Below, piece by piece: positions 54,871 through 64,000 of a stretch of DNA of 64,000 nt (position 1 is the stretch's first letter; each line of letters starts with the position of its first letter). The notes under the pieces were generated by a model. That model did not search any database. It had not been told where the DNA came from and worked only from the letters and a program-made list of their open reading frames with translations. The stretch comes from a virus: the IMG/VR virus record IMGVR_UViG_3300030503_000566, positions 1 to 64,000 of that record; one strand, written 5' to 3'. Made by a program: the position numbers and the translations under genes.

Positions 54871-55318
54871 CCCCCATGAGGATATAAAGCCTAAGAATCT
54901 TAAGCTTCATGATTTCCTTGTCAGGAAAACAGGAGTGAAGTTGATGATAGATGAAACTGTTGTGGAGAAGGTTATCTCCTTTGAGAAGAGGGGAATTCAT
55001 CAAGCTCTAAAGGAGTTCACAGAAGTTGAGATCTCTGGTTTTGGAAAACTCTTCATCTCACCCGTCAAACTACATAAACGGATAAAGAAACAATTATATA
55101 TAATTGAGTGCTTAGAAGCTAAAGCCGCTAGGGGTGAGGATGTTACTAGGGGGATGGAAATTGCTACAAGAGACTTAGAATTTTATCAGAAAAAGCTAGG
55201 AGATTATGAAAATAGATGTACGGGGAATATTAGAGGCTCTAAAGAATACCCACTTTCCAGCGAAAGAGTTGAAGGAATTGATAGATCAAACAGCGGAGCA
55301 GAGGAAGGAGATATGTAA
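54863..55318 (+). CDS. Unknown protein (possible HU-like segment), 151 aa
   Basis: 151 residues from the ATG at 54863 (MLSPHEDIKPKNLKLHDFLV). VISFEKRGIHQALKEFTEVE and SGFGKLFISPVKL recall the N-terminal half of HU/IHF folds, but the rest does not. It overlaps the gene after it by 113 nt in another frame, so its C-terminus is less certain. Function unknown. Confidence 0.55.
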   Translation: MLSPHEDIKPKNLKLHDFLVRKTGVKLMIDETVVEKVISFEKRGIHQALKEFTEVEISGFGKLFISPVKLHKRIKKQLYIIECLEAKAARGEDVTRGMEIATRDLEFYQKKLGDYENRCTGNIRGSKEYPLSSERVEGIDRSNSGAEEGDM

Positions 55319-55553
55319 TACTTGTCCTTTTTTCTCCCCGAATGCAGAGATACAAGGTTATAAACCCTCAGTTCCCCGTTTTGATCAGCACTGTATCAGT
55401 TGTGGGTGTAGTATCTTTTACAAGACTAGATGCCTTTCTTGTGAGTGCCCGCAAGGTAAATGGGGGGCTGTTGTCACAGAAGTAGAGGATCAGAAGCTAT
55501 TTGATAGAGCAAAGGAAGAAAATGAAAAGAGTAATAAGAAACATACCAACTAA
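55206..55553 (+). CDS. Zinc-ribbon protein, 115 aa
   Basis: 115 residues. CNTCPFF, then HCISCGCSIFYKTRCLSCECP gives two zinc-like knuckles with CxxC spacing. Such proteins occur near terminase genes in phages of this kind; the role is unproven. The overlap with the gene before it is in a different frame. Confidence 0.65.
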   Translation: MKIDVRGILEALKNTHFPAKELKELIDQTAEQRKEICNTCPFFSPNAEIQGYKPSVPRFDQHCISCGCSIFYKTRCLSCECPQGKWGAVVTEVEDQKLFDRAKEENEKSNKKHTN

Positions 55554-55731
55554 AGATCTTCTACTGTTATTGGCTCAGGCCAATAAATTAAGCTGTCCTT
55601 TTGTCGATCTAGGTTTTGATACAGAGAGAAAAGTAGTCAGTGTTACTCCTATTACTACTGCTGAGGGTAATAAAAGATTTGATCAAGGCAAGGAGGGAAC
55701 TAGTATGGAAGACTTAATAAATGAATCATGA
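55522..55731 (+). CDS. Small protein, 69 aa
   Basis: 69 residues from the ATG at 55522 (MKRVIRNIPTKDLLLLLAQA), alpha/beta. It overlaps the zinc-ribbon gene by 32 nt. Function unknown. Confidence 0.65.
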   Translation: MKRVIRNIPTKDLLLLLAQANKLSCPFVDLGFDTERKVVSVTPITTAEGNKRFDQGKEGTSMEDLINES

Positions 55732-56036
55732 GCAAAGTTACTGAGCACTCTCAGATTATAGAGATACTGAGACAACTAAAGGTAGAGTATCCCAATCAGG
55801 GGATTGGTAGACATCTCTCTAATATACTCTCTGATTACCCAAATTACTGGGGAATGTCAGATAAAGAATTTTTATTTGCATTAGAGAAGTACAAATTTGA
55901 GTTAGATGATAATCACTTACCCCCAGAGAAAGAAATTGAAAAACTTGTAGATGAATCTTCATCTATTGAGAATCTTAGAGAAGGTATTGATGAGTATACA
56001 GAATTTGATGAGGAGGGGGATGATTATGGCGACTAA
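55728..56036 (+). CDS. Acidic protein, 102 aa
   Basis: 102 residues, helical, with a strongly acidic C-terminus (DEYTEFDEEGDDYGD). ATGA overlap with the previous gene. Function unknown; acidic partners are common next to terminases. Confidence 0.7.
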   Translation: MSKVTEHSQIIEILRQLKVEYPNQGIGRHLSNILSDYPNYWGMSDKEFLFALEKYKFELDDNHLPPEKEIEKLVDESSSIENLREGIDEYTEFDEEGDDYGD

Positions 56037-56361
56037 AAAGAATAACTATATAACTGCTGAATTAGACTTTGCAGAAGAGCAACTTGCTACTTGGAAGCAA
56101 TATATATTAGACCGGCCAGTAGATCAATTAAAAGATAGAATTGAGTGGAAGCAAACTAAGGGTGGGGGGATGATGCCTATGGTTATCGCCTCTATAGAGG
56201 CACAAGGTAAATTCCTACAAGAGACTCTCAAGAATTATCTCTCATTATTAGAGGTAGTAAATAAGTTAAGAGAACAAGAGGAGGCTAAAGTTGAAGCTAG
56301 AGGAGGCAAGGAGATAAAGGGTGGAATGATGGGTAGACTTGTTAAAGGAGAAGATGAATGA
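56026..56361 (+). CDS. Candidate small terminase subunit
   Basis: 111 residues from the ATG at 56026; a longer frame to 55951 is in the previous gene's span. It is helical (LDFAEEQLATWKQYILDRPV, then a coiled coil LLEVVNKLREQEEAKVEARG). It overlaps TerL by 4 nt (ATGA), which is where TerS usually sits. No DNA-binding motif is obvious, so this is inference from position. Confidence 0.45.
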   Translation: MATKKNNYITAELDFAEEQLATWKQYILDRPVDQLKDRIEWKQTKGGGMMPMVIASIEAQGKFLQETLKNYLSLLEVVNKLREQEEAKVEARGGKEIKGGMMGRLVKGEDE

Positions 56362-58397
56362 GCATAATTACATCACCTGAGTTTTTTAGAAATGTCAAGA
56401 GACCTCCAACTCCAGATTCTGCGGAGTATGAGCATTTCTTTGAATATGAATTGGATAAAATCAAGTATGGTGTAACCATTAATGGAGTCTTTATAGATCC
56501 TTGGCTCTATTGGCATCTTAATCATTGGAATATTTATATTAATGATAAAGATGAGAGAGATGACTCTACCAAAAGAGTGTTTACTCACCCTACTCCCAGA
56601 GATAATGAGTGGGCCTTGGCTGAGGCAAGAGCAGAAGCTATTAAGCAGAAAAAAGGATTAGTAGCTATTGGTATTCGTAGGTTTGGTAAATCTGAGATAG
56701 AGGCTTCTATTATAGCAAGATCAGCAACTATTTACCAAGGTTCTGAAAATGTTGTTTCCTCCGGTAATGATAAAGATTTAGGGCTTATAACTGATAAACT
56801 TGAGAGAGGCCTGACCTCCGTACACCCTTATTTTCAATGGCAAAGGGTAGAGGATAATTGGAAGAGGCAGGTTACACTAGGGATAAAAAAGAAAAGTGGT
56901 GAGAAATTACCATTCTCTTATATATTAATAAGGAACTATGATGATGGTATCAATAGTGAAGCAGCCGCAGGTATCACAGCCAAAGAGTTTATTATTGACG
57001 AAATTGGAAAATTCCTCTTTCTTCGAGCATTTGAGGCAGCAATGCCAGCTTTTACCTCAGAATTCGGGTGGATATGTAGTCCTCTCCTTGTAGGGACAGG
57101 AGGGGCTTTCGAGAAAGGTAGTGATGCAGAGAAGGTTTTCTTAGATCCTGAGGGACATAATATGCTAGGTTTCCAATGGAAGGAGGAACCTAAGAAAATT
57201 GGTTTCTTTGTTGGGCATAAAAATAGACTTGAGGCCAAAGTGGATACTACACTGGGGGATTGGATAACTACAGAGAAGGGAATTATAATCCCCGCAGGTT
57301 CAGAGCTTTACACAATCCCCTTTAAGGCATCTGATGCTGAGAAAGCTGAGAAAATAACTGATGAGAAAAGAGCACAGAAGAAAAAGGCTAACGATCCTCA
57401 GGCTTACCTTAAAGAAGTAATGTACTTCCCCAAGAATCCACAGGAATGCTTCTTAACTCTAGGTAATTCGTTCTATAATAGTGAGATGGCTAGAGCACAA
57501 AAGGCCAGATTACTCTCTATGGGTAGGAATGGTACCCCCGTAGTCCTCTTTGAGGATGGGCAGGAGATAAAACATCAGTTCTCAGATAAGGGTCCAGTAA
57601 TGAATTGGCCAGCTAAGGCCATGGATGATAAAGATGCTCCTATTATCATATATGAGTTTCCAATGGAGAATCCACCATTTGGATTATATGTAGCTGGTGT
57701 TGACCCTTATAAACAAGATCAGGCTAAGTACTCAGAATCCCTTGGGTCTGTTTACATTTACAAAAGAATACATGATATTCTCGGAGAGGGATATAGAGAT
57801 GTGTTTGTAGCCTCCTACGCAGCAAGACCTAAAAATATTGATACGTGGAATGAACAAAGTCGTCTCTTAATAAAGTTCTATAACGCTAGAACATTATGTG
57901 AGAATGAGGATATGGGATTTATTAACTATATGATTTATAAGGGAGATGGGCATTTTATGGAGGATCAACCTGAGTGGTTAAGGGAGATAGTCCCCAATAC
58001 ACAGGTGAATCGTAAGAAGGGGATACATCGTTCCTCTTCCCAAATAAGAACTTATCTACACTCAGTTCTTAAACATTATTTCGAAGAGAAGATAGGTGTT
58101 CGTCGTAATGATAAAGATGAAGTTATAGGTGATGTGTTAGGAATAACACGAGTACCTGATGTTATGTTATGTGAGGAAATTGCCCGTTTTAATGAAGAGG
58201 ATAACTTTGATAGAGAAGTAGCAGCTTCTCTAGCAGTAGCATTAGCAAGACATCTTGATCCTCAATTTGTTGTCTCATCTATAGAGAAAGATATTAGAAT
58301 AAGAGCTTATTTTGATAGAGCTAAATCACAACAGAATCAAAGCTTCATAGATAGAAAGACCCCAAGCTTCTTAAATAGGAAGACTAAATTTGTATAA
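56358..58397 (+). CDS. terL: Large terminase subunit (TerL)
   Basis: 679 residues. Walker A-like GIRRFGKS (105-112), Walker B FIIDEIGKF (D214-E215), then a nuclease half starting GLYVAGVDPYKQD with the first catalytic-type Asp near 452. It cuts concatemers and pumps DNA into the prohead. Length fits crAss-like and related terminases. Confidence 0.92.
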   Translation: MSIITSPEFFRNVKRPPTPDSAEYEHFFEYELDKIKYGVTINGVFIDPWLYWHLNHWNIYINDKDERDDSTKRVFTHPTPRDNEWALAEARAEAIKQKKGLVAIGIRRFGKSEIEASIIARSATIYQGSENVVSSGNDKDLGLITDKLERGLTSVHPYFQWQRVEDNWKRQVTLGIKKKSGEKLPFSYILIRNYDDGINSEAAAGITAKEFIIDEIGKFLFLRAFEAAMPAFTSEFGWICSPLLVGTGGAFEKGSDAEKVFLDPEGHNMLGFQWKEEPKKIGFFVGHKNRLEAKVDTTLGDWITTEKGIIIPAGSELYTIPFKASDAEKAEKITDEKRAQKKKANDPQAYLKEVMYFPKNPQECFLTLGNSFYNSEMARAQKARLLSMGRNGTPVVLFEDGQEIKHQFSDKGPVMNWPAKAMDDKDAPIIIYEFPMENPPFGLYVAGVDPYKQDQAKYSESLGSVYIYKRIHDILGEGYRDVFVASYAARPKNIDTWNEQSRLLIKFYNARTLCENEDMGFINYMIYKGDGHFMEDQPEWLREIVPNTQVNRKKGIHRSSSQIRTYLHSVLKHYFEEKIGVRRNDKDEVIGDVLGITRVPDVMLCEEIARFNEEDNFDREVAASLAVALARHLDPQFVVSSIEKDIRIRAYFDRAKSQQNQSFIDRKTPSFLNRKTKFV

Positions 58398-61001
58398 ATG
58401 ATCATTTTACATACTAAAGATACCGATATTCGGTATGCATATCTTAACCTATATCCAGACCAATTTGTCTCTGAGGAAGAGAAGAAGACTGATGACTGGA
58501 TAAAGCCCACGTTAGATTATTTTGCAAATGTAGCATACGCTCAGTATAATAAGAATGTTATGACCTTTACCAGAAACTACAAACTGGTTAAAGGCATTAT
58601 TGATAGAGGAGATTTTTTTGAGAATCCTGTTGAGGTTCAAAGCTTTACAGATACCTTAATGCAGAATGTTGACCTTCCCTCAAATATAGTCCATTATCCT
58701 ATTCTCAATCCTCCCCTTAATACCCTTGTTGGTGAATTAGCCAAAAGGCCAGATAATACCTTTGTTAGAGCTTTTGATGATGAGAGTAAATCTGAAGAAT
58801 TGGAAGCAAAGACAGATATGCTCATGCAGTTTATTATGCAGCAGGGTAAACAGGAGGTTTTAAGAAAGCTTGCATTGCAAGGTGAGAAAGTTCCAGATGA
58901 AAAGGATTTAGATCAAATGACTATGGATGAGGTTGAGGAGTATATGACTGATTACACCTCCTTAGCTGAACAATGGTCTAATCATATATTAAAAGCCATG
59001 AAGATGGAGTTTAATATGAAGGAGAAATCTGAGGATGCCTTTAGAGACTTGTTAATTAGTGGAAGACAGTTCTATCATATATTTGAAGATAACTCTAAAT
59101 TAGGATTTAATATCGAGGTAGCTAACGTAAAAAATGTATGGTTTTTAACAGTCCCCGATAGGAAATATACCTCCGAACCTACCTCCAGAGAAGGTTGTTA
59201 TGCAGGAGGAATTATAGAGGTAATGGAACTCTCCGAAATTATAGAGAAGTTTGATCTCACAAAAGAGGAGATTGATCATCTTAAAAATGGTGTTAAACAG
59301 TTCAACTTATTAAATGTCAGGGAGTCCAACTTAATCAATACTAGAAATGTAGGTATAAACTCAGTCACATATGATGTGTATGATCCTTTAGTATTACAGG
59401 AGAGACTAAAGGCTGAAAGCTTCCTCAAAGAAAATAATGACCAACTTAAAGACTTTCTAGGCCTCTCTAATAACGTAACGGCTTATGGTAATAAATATGC
59501 TGTAATGAGGGCTTACTGGATTTCTAAGAAAAAGATGGGGAAACTAACCTTTCTAGATGAACAAGGGGTAGAGCAGGTGATCCAAGTAGATGAACATTAT
59601 GTAGAGGGTTCCATACCTACAGAGATATCAATTGAGTGGGGATTTATCAATCAGTGGTATCAGGGAGTTAAGATAGGACCAGATATTTACCAACTAAAAC
59701 CTTTTACCCTTCTAGATTATTGCCCCCTTATAGGTCTTGTACACGAGATCAAGAATACAGAGTCTCGTGCCCTAGTGGATTTGATGAAGAATTATCAGAC
59801 AATTTATAATGTCTGTATGAATCAAATCTTCCAGTTACTCTCTAAGGAGATAGGTAACGTGTATCTTACCTCTATAAGGCAGGTTCCTACTCCTAAGGAT
59901 GGAGATGGACAGGATGCATTAGAACTATTTGAGGAACAGGCTCGTAAAAATGGTATCCTTTATGTGGATGATAGTCCTGAGAATATGAAGGCCCCCTCCA
60001 ATTTCAATCAGAATAGGAATGTAGATCTCACAAGAACTCAAGAAATAGAATCTCGCTTTAAGATAGCTACACAAATGAAACAGGAGTGCTGGCAGCTAGT
60101 GGGGGTCTCTGAGCAAAGAGTAGGTGAGGTAGCAGCTACCGAGACTGCAACAGGCACACAAGCTGCTCTCTCTCAATCATTTGCACAGACAGAGCCTTAT
60201 TTTGCAGCCCACTCGTATGTTCTAAATATGCTTTATCAGGCTATCTTAGATGCTGCCCAATATGTAGAGAGTACTAAACCTCTCTCCACTATTAAGTATG
60301 TATCCTCTGAGGGTGAGAATGCTTTTATACAAGTTAATGGTAAGGATATTAAGAATAGGGATCTTAAAGTATTTGTTACTGATAGAGCAGATGATTTACG
60401 TAACTTACAGGATATCAGGGGTTTATCTCAAGAGATGTTACAAAATGGTGCCTCTGCTTATGAGATAATTAAATTCTATAACACCACCTCCATGAGGAAG
60501 ATGGAACAGATTGCCAAAAAGCTTAAGGATCAAAATGATCAAATGCAGCAGCAGGCAATGCAACAGAAACAGCAAGAGCTTGATCAGCAACAGAAACAAC
60601 ATGAGGCTGAACTTGAACAAGCTGCTCAACAGCATGAATCTGACCAAGAAAATCAAGATAATCAAAACGATCTTGATAGGATTAATAAGAGAGAGATTGC
60701 TCTTATTACCGCCCTCGCAGGAAAGAATGATCCATTTGGTCCAACAACTCCAGAGGGAGAACCAGACATTCTTGCTTATACTAGCTTGCAAAATGACCAA
60801 GCTAAGGATGCACAAGATCATGATCTTGAGAATAGAAAGTTCCTACAACAGCAAAAAGAGCATAGTGATAAAATGGGAGTGGAATACAAGAAGATTCAGG
60901 CTGAGAAGGAGAGAACTAAAGCGGATTTAGCTAAAGGAAGAATGGAACTTAAGAAGGCTAAGATTGCAAAAGCTGCTCAAGCAAAGAAAACCAAGAAGTA
61001 A
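58398..61001 (+). CDS. Portal protein
   Basis: 867 residues, starting directly after the TerL stop. Residues 1-640 have portal-like helices and wing/stem regions. The last about 170 are Gln- and Lys-rich coiled coil (QMQQQAMQQKQQELDQQQKQ). Very large portals with Gln-rich tails are typical of crAss-like phages. It forms the 12-fold channel for DNA. Confidence 0.85.
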   Translation: MIILHTKDTDIRYAYLNLYPDQFVSEEEKKTDDWIKPTLDYFANVAYAQYNKNVMTFTRNYKLVKGIIDRGDFFENPVEVQSFTDTLMQNVDLPSNIVHYPILNPPLNTLVGELAKRPDNTFVRAFDDESKSEELEAKTDMLMQFIMQQGKQEVLRKLALQGEKVPDEKDLDQMTMDEVEEYMTDYTSLAEQWSNHILKAMKMEFNMKEKSEDAFRDLLISGRQFYHIFEDNSKLGFNIEVANVKNVWFLTVPDRKYTSEPTSREGCYAGGIIEVMELSEIIEKFDLTKEEIDHLKNGVKQFNLLNVRESNLINTRNVGINSVTYDVYDPLVLQERLKAESFLKENNDQLKDFLGLSNNVTAYGNKYAVMRAYWISKKKMGKLTFLDEQGVEQVIQVDEHYVEGSIPTEISIEWGFINQWYQGVKIGPDIYQLKPFTLLDYCPLIGLVHEIKNTESRALVDLMKNYQTIYNVCMNQIFQLLSKEIGNVYLTSIRQVPTPKDGDGQDALELFEEQARKNGILYVDDSPENMKAPSNFNQNRNVDLTRTQEIESRFKIATQMKQECWQLVGVSEQRVGEVAATETATGTQAALSQSFAQTEPYFAAHSYVLNMLYQAILDAAQYVESTKPLSTIKYVSSEGENAFIQVNGKDIKNRDLKVFVTDRADDLRNLQDIRGLSQEMLQNGASAYEIIKFYNTTSMRKMEQIAKKLKDQNDQMQQQAMQQKQQELDQQQKQHEAELEQAAQQHESDQENQDNQNDLDRINKREIALITALAGKNDPFGPTTPEGEPDILAYTSLQNDQAKDAQDHDLENRKFLQQQKEHSDKMGVEYKKIQAEKERTKADLAKGRMELKKAKIAKAAQAKKTKK

Positions 61002-61004
61002 TAT

Positions 61005-61193
61005 ATGGCAAAACAATCATATAAGTACGAATTAGGCCAATTGGTATACCTCGTGCATGACCCAGATCAATATCTGAGAATGATTACAACAATACATCTG
61101 AACCTGACAGGAGTTAATTATCAAGTATCATGCGGAGCAGAAGTACTTGATGTTTATGAAGAAGAGATAGCACTAGATAAAAAAGTATTCTAA
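61005..61193 (+). CDS. Small KOW-like protein, 62 aa
   Basis: 62 residues: YELGQLVYLVHDPDQYLRMI, then a NYQVSCGAEVLDVYEEE strand. Looks like a small beta-barrel. It follows the portal after 3 nt. Role unknown; such proteins are seen after the portal in this kind of phage. Confidence 0.65.
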   Translation: MAKQSYKYELGQLVYLVHDPDQYLRMITTIHLNLTGVNYQVSCGAEVLDVYEEEIALDKKVF

Positions 61194-61330
61194 TTGACTT
61201 AGTTAAGGAGAATTTTTGATTAATGCCATATAGAGCGATAAAAATCAAGCTTTTACCTATTTTTCCTTTGCTAGTATCAATAGTAACCTTAATTTTACAT
61301 CCATAAACCACTCATAAATAACTACATTAT
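61194..61330. other. Intergenic control region of the capsid unit
   Basis: Holds one 17-bp element (61220-61236, leftward reading) and the promoter at 61267-61297. No gene supported. Confidence 0.6.
61267..61297 (+). promoter_or_regulatory. Promoter before the scaffold-capsid genes
   Basis: TTTG (61267-61270), 19-nt spacer, TAATTTTA (61290-61297), one mismatch to TANNTTTG. It would give extra transcription for the capsid genes beyond the operon promoter at 54.47 kb. Confidence 0.6.
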
Positions 61331-62569
61331 ATGCCTGCTGAAGCTAAAGAGAAACTTAGCCTTGATTTTGGTATTGAGGACACGGTGGATGCTGGGGATA
61401 AGGAAGTGCTAAATTCATTTTTCGGTACCTCTTCCTCTGCCAATCCAGACGATGTTATTAGTAATGATACTGATTCATCCACTACAGATAAGACTACAAC
61501 CAAAACTCCTGCTAAACCTGATCCTAATAAGAAACCAGACTCGAAGAAGCCTGAAGAAAAGAAGGATGAGAATACAATAGAGGTTGATCTTGAGGAAGAA
61601 GTTCTTGGTGGTGACACTGAGGGTGATGATAAAAAGGTTAAACCTGATGAGGCAAATACCAACACTAATAACCAACAGGAAGATGCTAAGAGCACAATGG
61701 CTGCTTTAGCAGAAGAATTCGTTGGTATGGGAATTTTTGCACTTGACGAAGGTGAAACTATTGATCCTACCTTAGCTCCAGAAGAATTCTTAAAGTTATA
61801 TGACAGGAATCAGAAGAGGCAAATCAATGATACTATTGAGAATTTCCTCGAAAAGTTTGGGGAAGATTACAAAGAGATGTTTGATGCAGTCTTTGTGAAT
61901 GGTGTTGACCCAAGAGCCTATCTACAGACATTTACCAAATTACAGGATATTGCTTCTCTTGATATGACCCAAGAGGCCTCACAGGAGAAAGTCTTCAAGG
62001 AGTATTGGAGAAGACAAGGATTTCCTGAAGATAAGATTGAGGCAAGATTAGCCAAAACTAAAGTTAATGGAGATCTAGAAGATGATTCTACCGAGTTTCA
62101 CAAAGCCCTTGTTGAGCAAGACTCTAAAGATCTTGAGGTAAAGGCTGAGGATGCAAAAAGGAAGAATGTAGAAGAGAGAAGAGTTAAGCAGGAATTTGCA
62201 CAGAACATTAATAAAATTTTGGTTGAGAAGGCAAGGGATAAAGATTTCGAAGGAATCCCTGTTACTGATCAAATTGCAAAAAGCGCTTTTGAGTTCCTCA
62301 CACAGGAAAAATACAAACTGCCTACTGGCGAACCTCTTACAGAGTTTGACAAGGCAATCCTAGAACTCAGAAGACCTCAGAACCATTCACTTAAAGTGAA
62401 ATTAGCTCTCTTGCTAATGAATGGTCTGGACCTTACTAAGGTTAAAGTAAAAGAACAAAATACTACTACTTCCAAGGCCTTCGATTGGGCTACTAAAGGT
62501 AGGGGTATTACAAATACCACCAAGAGTGGAAAACAGGCTCAGGTTAAAGAAACCGAACCCTTTATATAA
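61331..62569 (+). CDS. Scaffold-like protein
   Basis: 412 residues between portal and capsid. The first 110 are acidic and low-complexity (Asp/Thr/Lys-rich, KPDPNKKPDSKKPEEKKDEN), then helices and coiled coil. No protease motif seen. Position and composition fit an internal scaffold (inference). Confidence 0.65.
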   Translation: MPAEAKEKLSLDFGIEDTVDAGDKEVLNSFFGTSSSANPDDVISNDTDSSTTDKTTTKTPAKPDPNKKPDSKKPEEKKDENTIEVDLEEEVLGGDTEGDDKKVKPDEANTNTNNQQEDAKSTMAALAEEFVGMGIFALDEGETIDPTLAPEEFLKLYDRNQKRQINDTIENFLEKFGEDYKEMFDAVFVNGVDPRAYLQTFTKLQDIASLDMTQEASQEKVFKEYWRRQGFPEDKIEARLAKTKVNGDLEDDSTEFHKALVEQDSKDLEVKAEDAKRKNVEERRVKQEFAQNINKILVEKARDKDFEGIPVTDQIAKSAFEFLTQEKYKLPTGEPLTEFDKAILELRRPQNHSLKVKLALLLMNGLDLTKVKVKEQNTTTSKAFDWATKGRGITNTTKSGKQAQVKETEPFI

Positions 62570-62594
62570 AAGCAAATCTAAATAGATAAGTACA

Positions 62595-64000
62595 ATGGCT
62601 TTACAAACAATTCCCGGGTTTACTGGGTACGCTGCCGCTAGAGTTTCTTCTCTTGATAAAAGAGCAGTAGGTAAACTGACAGATACCAATCACTTGGAAT
62701 CCTTACACCAGATTGAACCTGCTCATTATGACAAGAAGATAATCTCCCTGTATACACAGACTTCTTTGTATAGCAACGACTTCTTGGAGATGATTAATCA
62801 ATCCACTCCATATTACATTGAGAGTAATTCGGATAGCTGGCAGTGGGATATTCAGGTTCCATACAAGTTTCCTAAGATCATCCAAGTTCCTGATGCAACT
62901 AACTCGTTAACCAGACCGGGTATTGATGGGCAGGACTTTCAGTTGGTACTTGATACCAATGAATTTGTCTTGAATGATGTGGTCACCCCCCATAAGATGT
63001 ATTGTGATACTCCCTTAGTAGTTGCAAAAGATCCACTTCCTTATGCTGATGGATTCCTTTATGATTTTACTATCCTTAGTGAGAATCCCCTGACTACTTT
63101 TATTCAATCCAACTTTATTCAGCCGGGTGTTGAATTACAACAGATTGATAACAGTACTGGTGAATTTGATCAGGATCTCTCTGGTCTACCTAGATTGGGA
63201 GAAAGAATTACATTGTATGAAACATTGGGTTCTGGTTACTCTGTTGAGCACTCCATAACTGGTTGGGCTGATGACAGAATGCTGAGAGATGGAGATGGTA
63301 AACCACTGGATATCACCATCTTTGCTAAACTACGTAGAAATGAAATTGGTACTAATGACCTCCAAGGGGTTAGATGGGAACCTTATGTAGAGACAATGAT
63401 GAGGAAGAAGATGCTGGATCTGAAGGTTAATAGAATGGTATGGGGTAAACCCGGTACTACTAAGACCAGAGGTTCTCGTCAGGAACTCAAGAAAGTCTCT
63501 GGTGGCATATACTACAAGATGAGAAATAACGGGAATAGAGTTACCTATAATAGAGGTGAGTTCTCGCTAGAGCTTTTGAGAGATGTATTTGGTGATTTAT
63601 TCTATCGTAGGGTTGATATTAAAGATAGAAGGGTTAAGATCTACACTAATGAAGCAGGGTTTGATCTTTTTAATCAGGCTAACAAGCAGGATTTGCTGAA
63701 CTCTGGTTTGACTATTATCGCTGATGACAGGTTCATCGAAGGTAAAGGTCAGCATATGACCATCAGTTATGGTTTTGATGCAATGGTTACTCGTGAAACT
63801 GGTAGGATTGATTTAGTTCACCTTAGAGAACTTGATCTTCCACAGACTAACTTGGAATTTGGTCAGAACAAAAAGTCCACTCCTCTATTCATGGTATTTG
63901 ATGTATCTACCACTGGGGATGGTACTCTAAAGAATAATATTAGAGAAGTAAGATTGAAGGGTAGACCTTCAATGACTTGGGGTTATATAGATGGTAGAAG
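62595..64000 (+). CDS. Major capsid protein (partial, runs off the right edge)
   Basis: 468 residues seen from the ATG at 62595 (MALQTIPGFTGYAAARVSSL). The order scaffold then a long soluble protein with many Gly/Asp turns, and segments like GLPRLGERITLYETLGSG and RFIEGKGQHMTISYG, fits the crAss-like HK97-fold capsid protein. The end lies beyond the window. Confidence 0.75.
   Translation, partial: MALQTIPGFTGYAAARVSSLDKRAVGKLTDTNHLESLHQIEPAHYDKKIISLYTQTSLYSNDFLEMINQSTPYYIESNSDSWQWDIQVPYKFPKIIQVPDATNSLTRPGIDGQDFQLVLDTNEFVLNDVVTPHKMYCDTPLVVAKDPLPYADGFLYDFTILSENPLTTFIQSNFIQPGVELQQIDNSTGEFDQDLSGLPRLGERITLYETLGSGYSVEHSITGWADDRMLRDGDGKPLDITIFAKLRRNEIGTNDLQGVRWEPYVETMMRKKMLDLKVNRMVWGKPGTTKTRGSRQELKKVSGGIYYKMRNNGNRVTYNRGEFSLELLRDVFGDLFYRRVDIKDRRVKIYTNEAGFDLFNQANKQDLLNSGLTIIADDRFIEGKGQHMTISYGFDAMVTRETGRIDLVHLRELDLPQTNLEFGQNKKSTPLFMVFDVSTTGDGTLKNNIREVRLKGRPSMTWGYIDGR

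Noticed and set aside
60511-60930. A 139-aa rightward frame inside the portal gene
   Set aside because: It is a frame shadow of the Gln/Lys-rich portal tail; its Ile/Lys/Arg-rich composition is an artefact.
1-64000. Integrase, transposase or insertion sequence
   Set aside because: No tyrosine or serine recombinase, DDE transposase or terminal inverted repeats were recognised in the window.
1-64000. Stop-codon reassignment, as in some crAss-like phages
   Set aside because: Core genes (TerL, portal, PolB, rIIA, capsid start) are open without in-frame TAG or TGA, so the standard code fits.

Overview
The window is 64 kb of a large, AT-rich, double-stranded DNA phage, most probably infecting a Bacteroidota host. 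Three things point to the host. Several gene starts are preceded by the Bacteroidota sigma-factor promoter pattern TTTG-N19/20-TANNTTTG. I see no consistent Shine-Dalgarno sites. The gene set resembles large crAss-like (Crassvirales) and related Bacteroidota phages: divergent uracil-DNA glycosylase, toprim primase, DnaB-type and SF2 helicases, family B polymerase, BCS1-like AAA ATPase, rIIA/rIIB pair, TerL, a large portal with a Gln-rich tail, then the capsid gene. The crAss-like placement is an inference; the giant virion RNA polymerase genes that would settle it are not in this window. The standard genetic code is used throughout.

Layout. Positions 2-313 hold the 3' end of a rightward gene, probably the end of the late block if the genome is circular or permuted, closed by a bidirectional terminator. 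From 367 to 30.8 kb lies a leftward replication, recombination and nucleotide-metabolism block: HNH nuclease, cyclic-phosphate-type receiver protein, RecA, vWA protein, dATP/dGTP diphosphohydrolase-like protein, ThyX, two PD-(D/E)XK nucleases, rIIB, rIIA, deoxyribosyltransferase-like protein, UDG, DUF932 protein, primase, candidate SSB, Sak4-like ATPase, SF2 helicase, DnaB-like helicase, RNA ligase, glycosyltransferase, replisome-organizer-like protein, macrodomain protein, PolB and a BCS1-like ATPase. From 30.8 to 48.7 kb, also leftward, lie about 60 very small and mostly unrecognised genes, typical of early host-takeover or counter-defence loci. This block includes a diverged family of five small paralogues, many single-helix membrane micropeptides, a tyrosine phosphatase, a tRNA-Ile(UAU) and two non-coding stretches that look like structured RNA.

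Positions 48.69-49.30 kb form a non-coding control region with palindromes and direct repeats. It is followed by one leftward gene of unusually GC-rich composition (49.30-49.66 kb). From 49.84 kb rightward come small genes, a polysaccharide pyruvyl transferase-like protein, a glycosyltransferase and a papain-like protease homologue. A leftward HNH gene then abuts a tRNA-Arg-like gene, followed by a tRNA-Met and two membrane micropeptides. A consensus promoter at 54.47 kb starts the packaging and head operon (winged-helix protein, zinc-ribbon protein, candidate TerS, TerL, portal). A second promoter at 61.27 kb precedes a scaffold-like protein and the major capsid protein, which runs off the right edge.

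Regulation visible in the sequence. The replication and late blocks use host-type promoters, and at two sites an intrinsic terminator is nested in the promoter. The small-gene block lacks such promoters but carries a 10-bp element (AACTCTAAAT in the sense direction) just upstream of seven start codons. A 17-bp element (GCTCTATATRGCATTAA) recurs at intergenic positions and is a candidate phage-specific promoter or operator.
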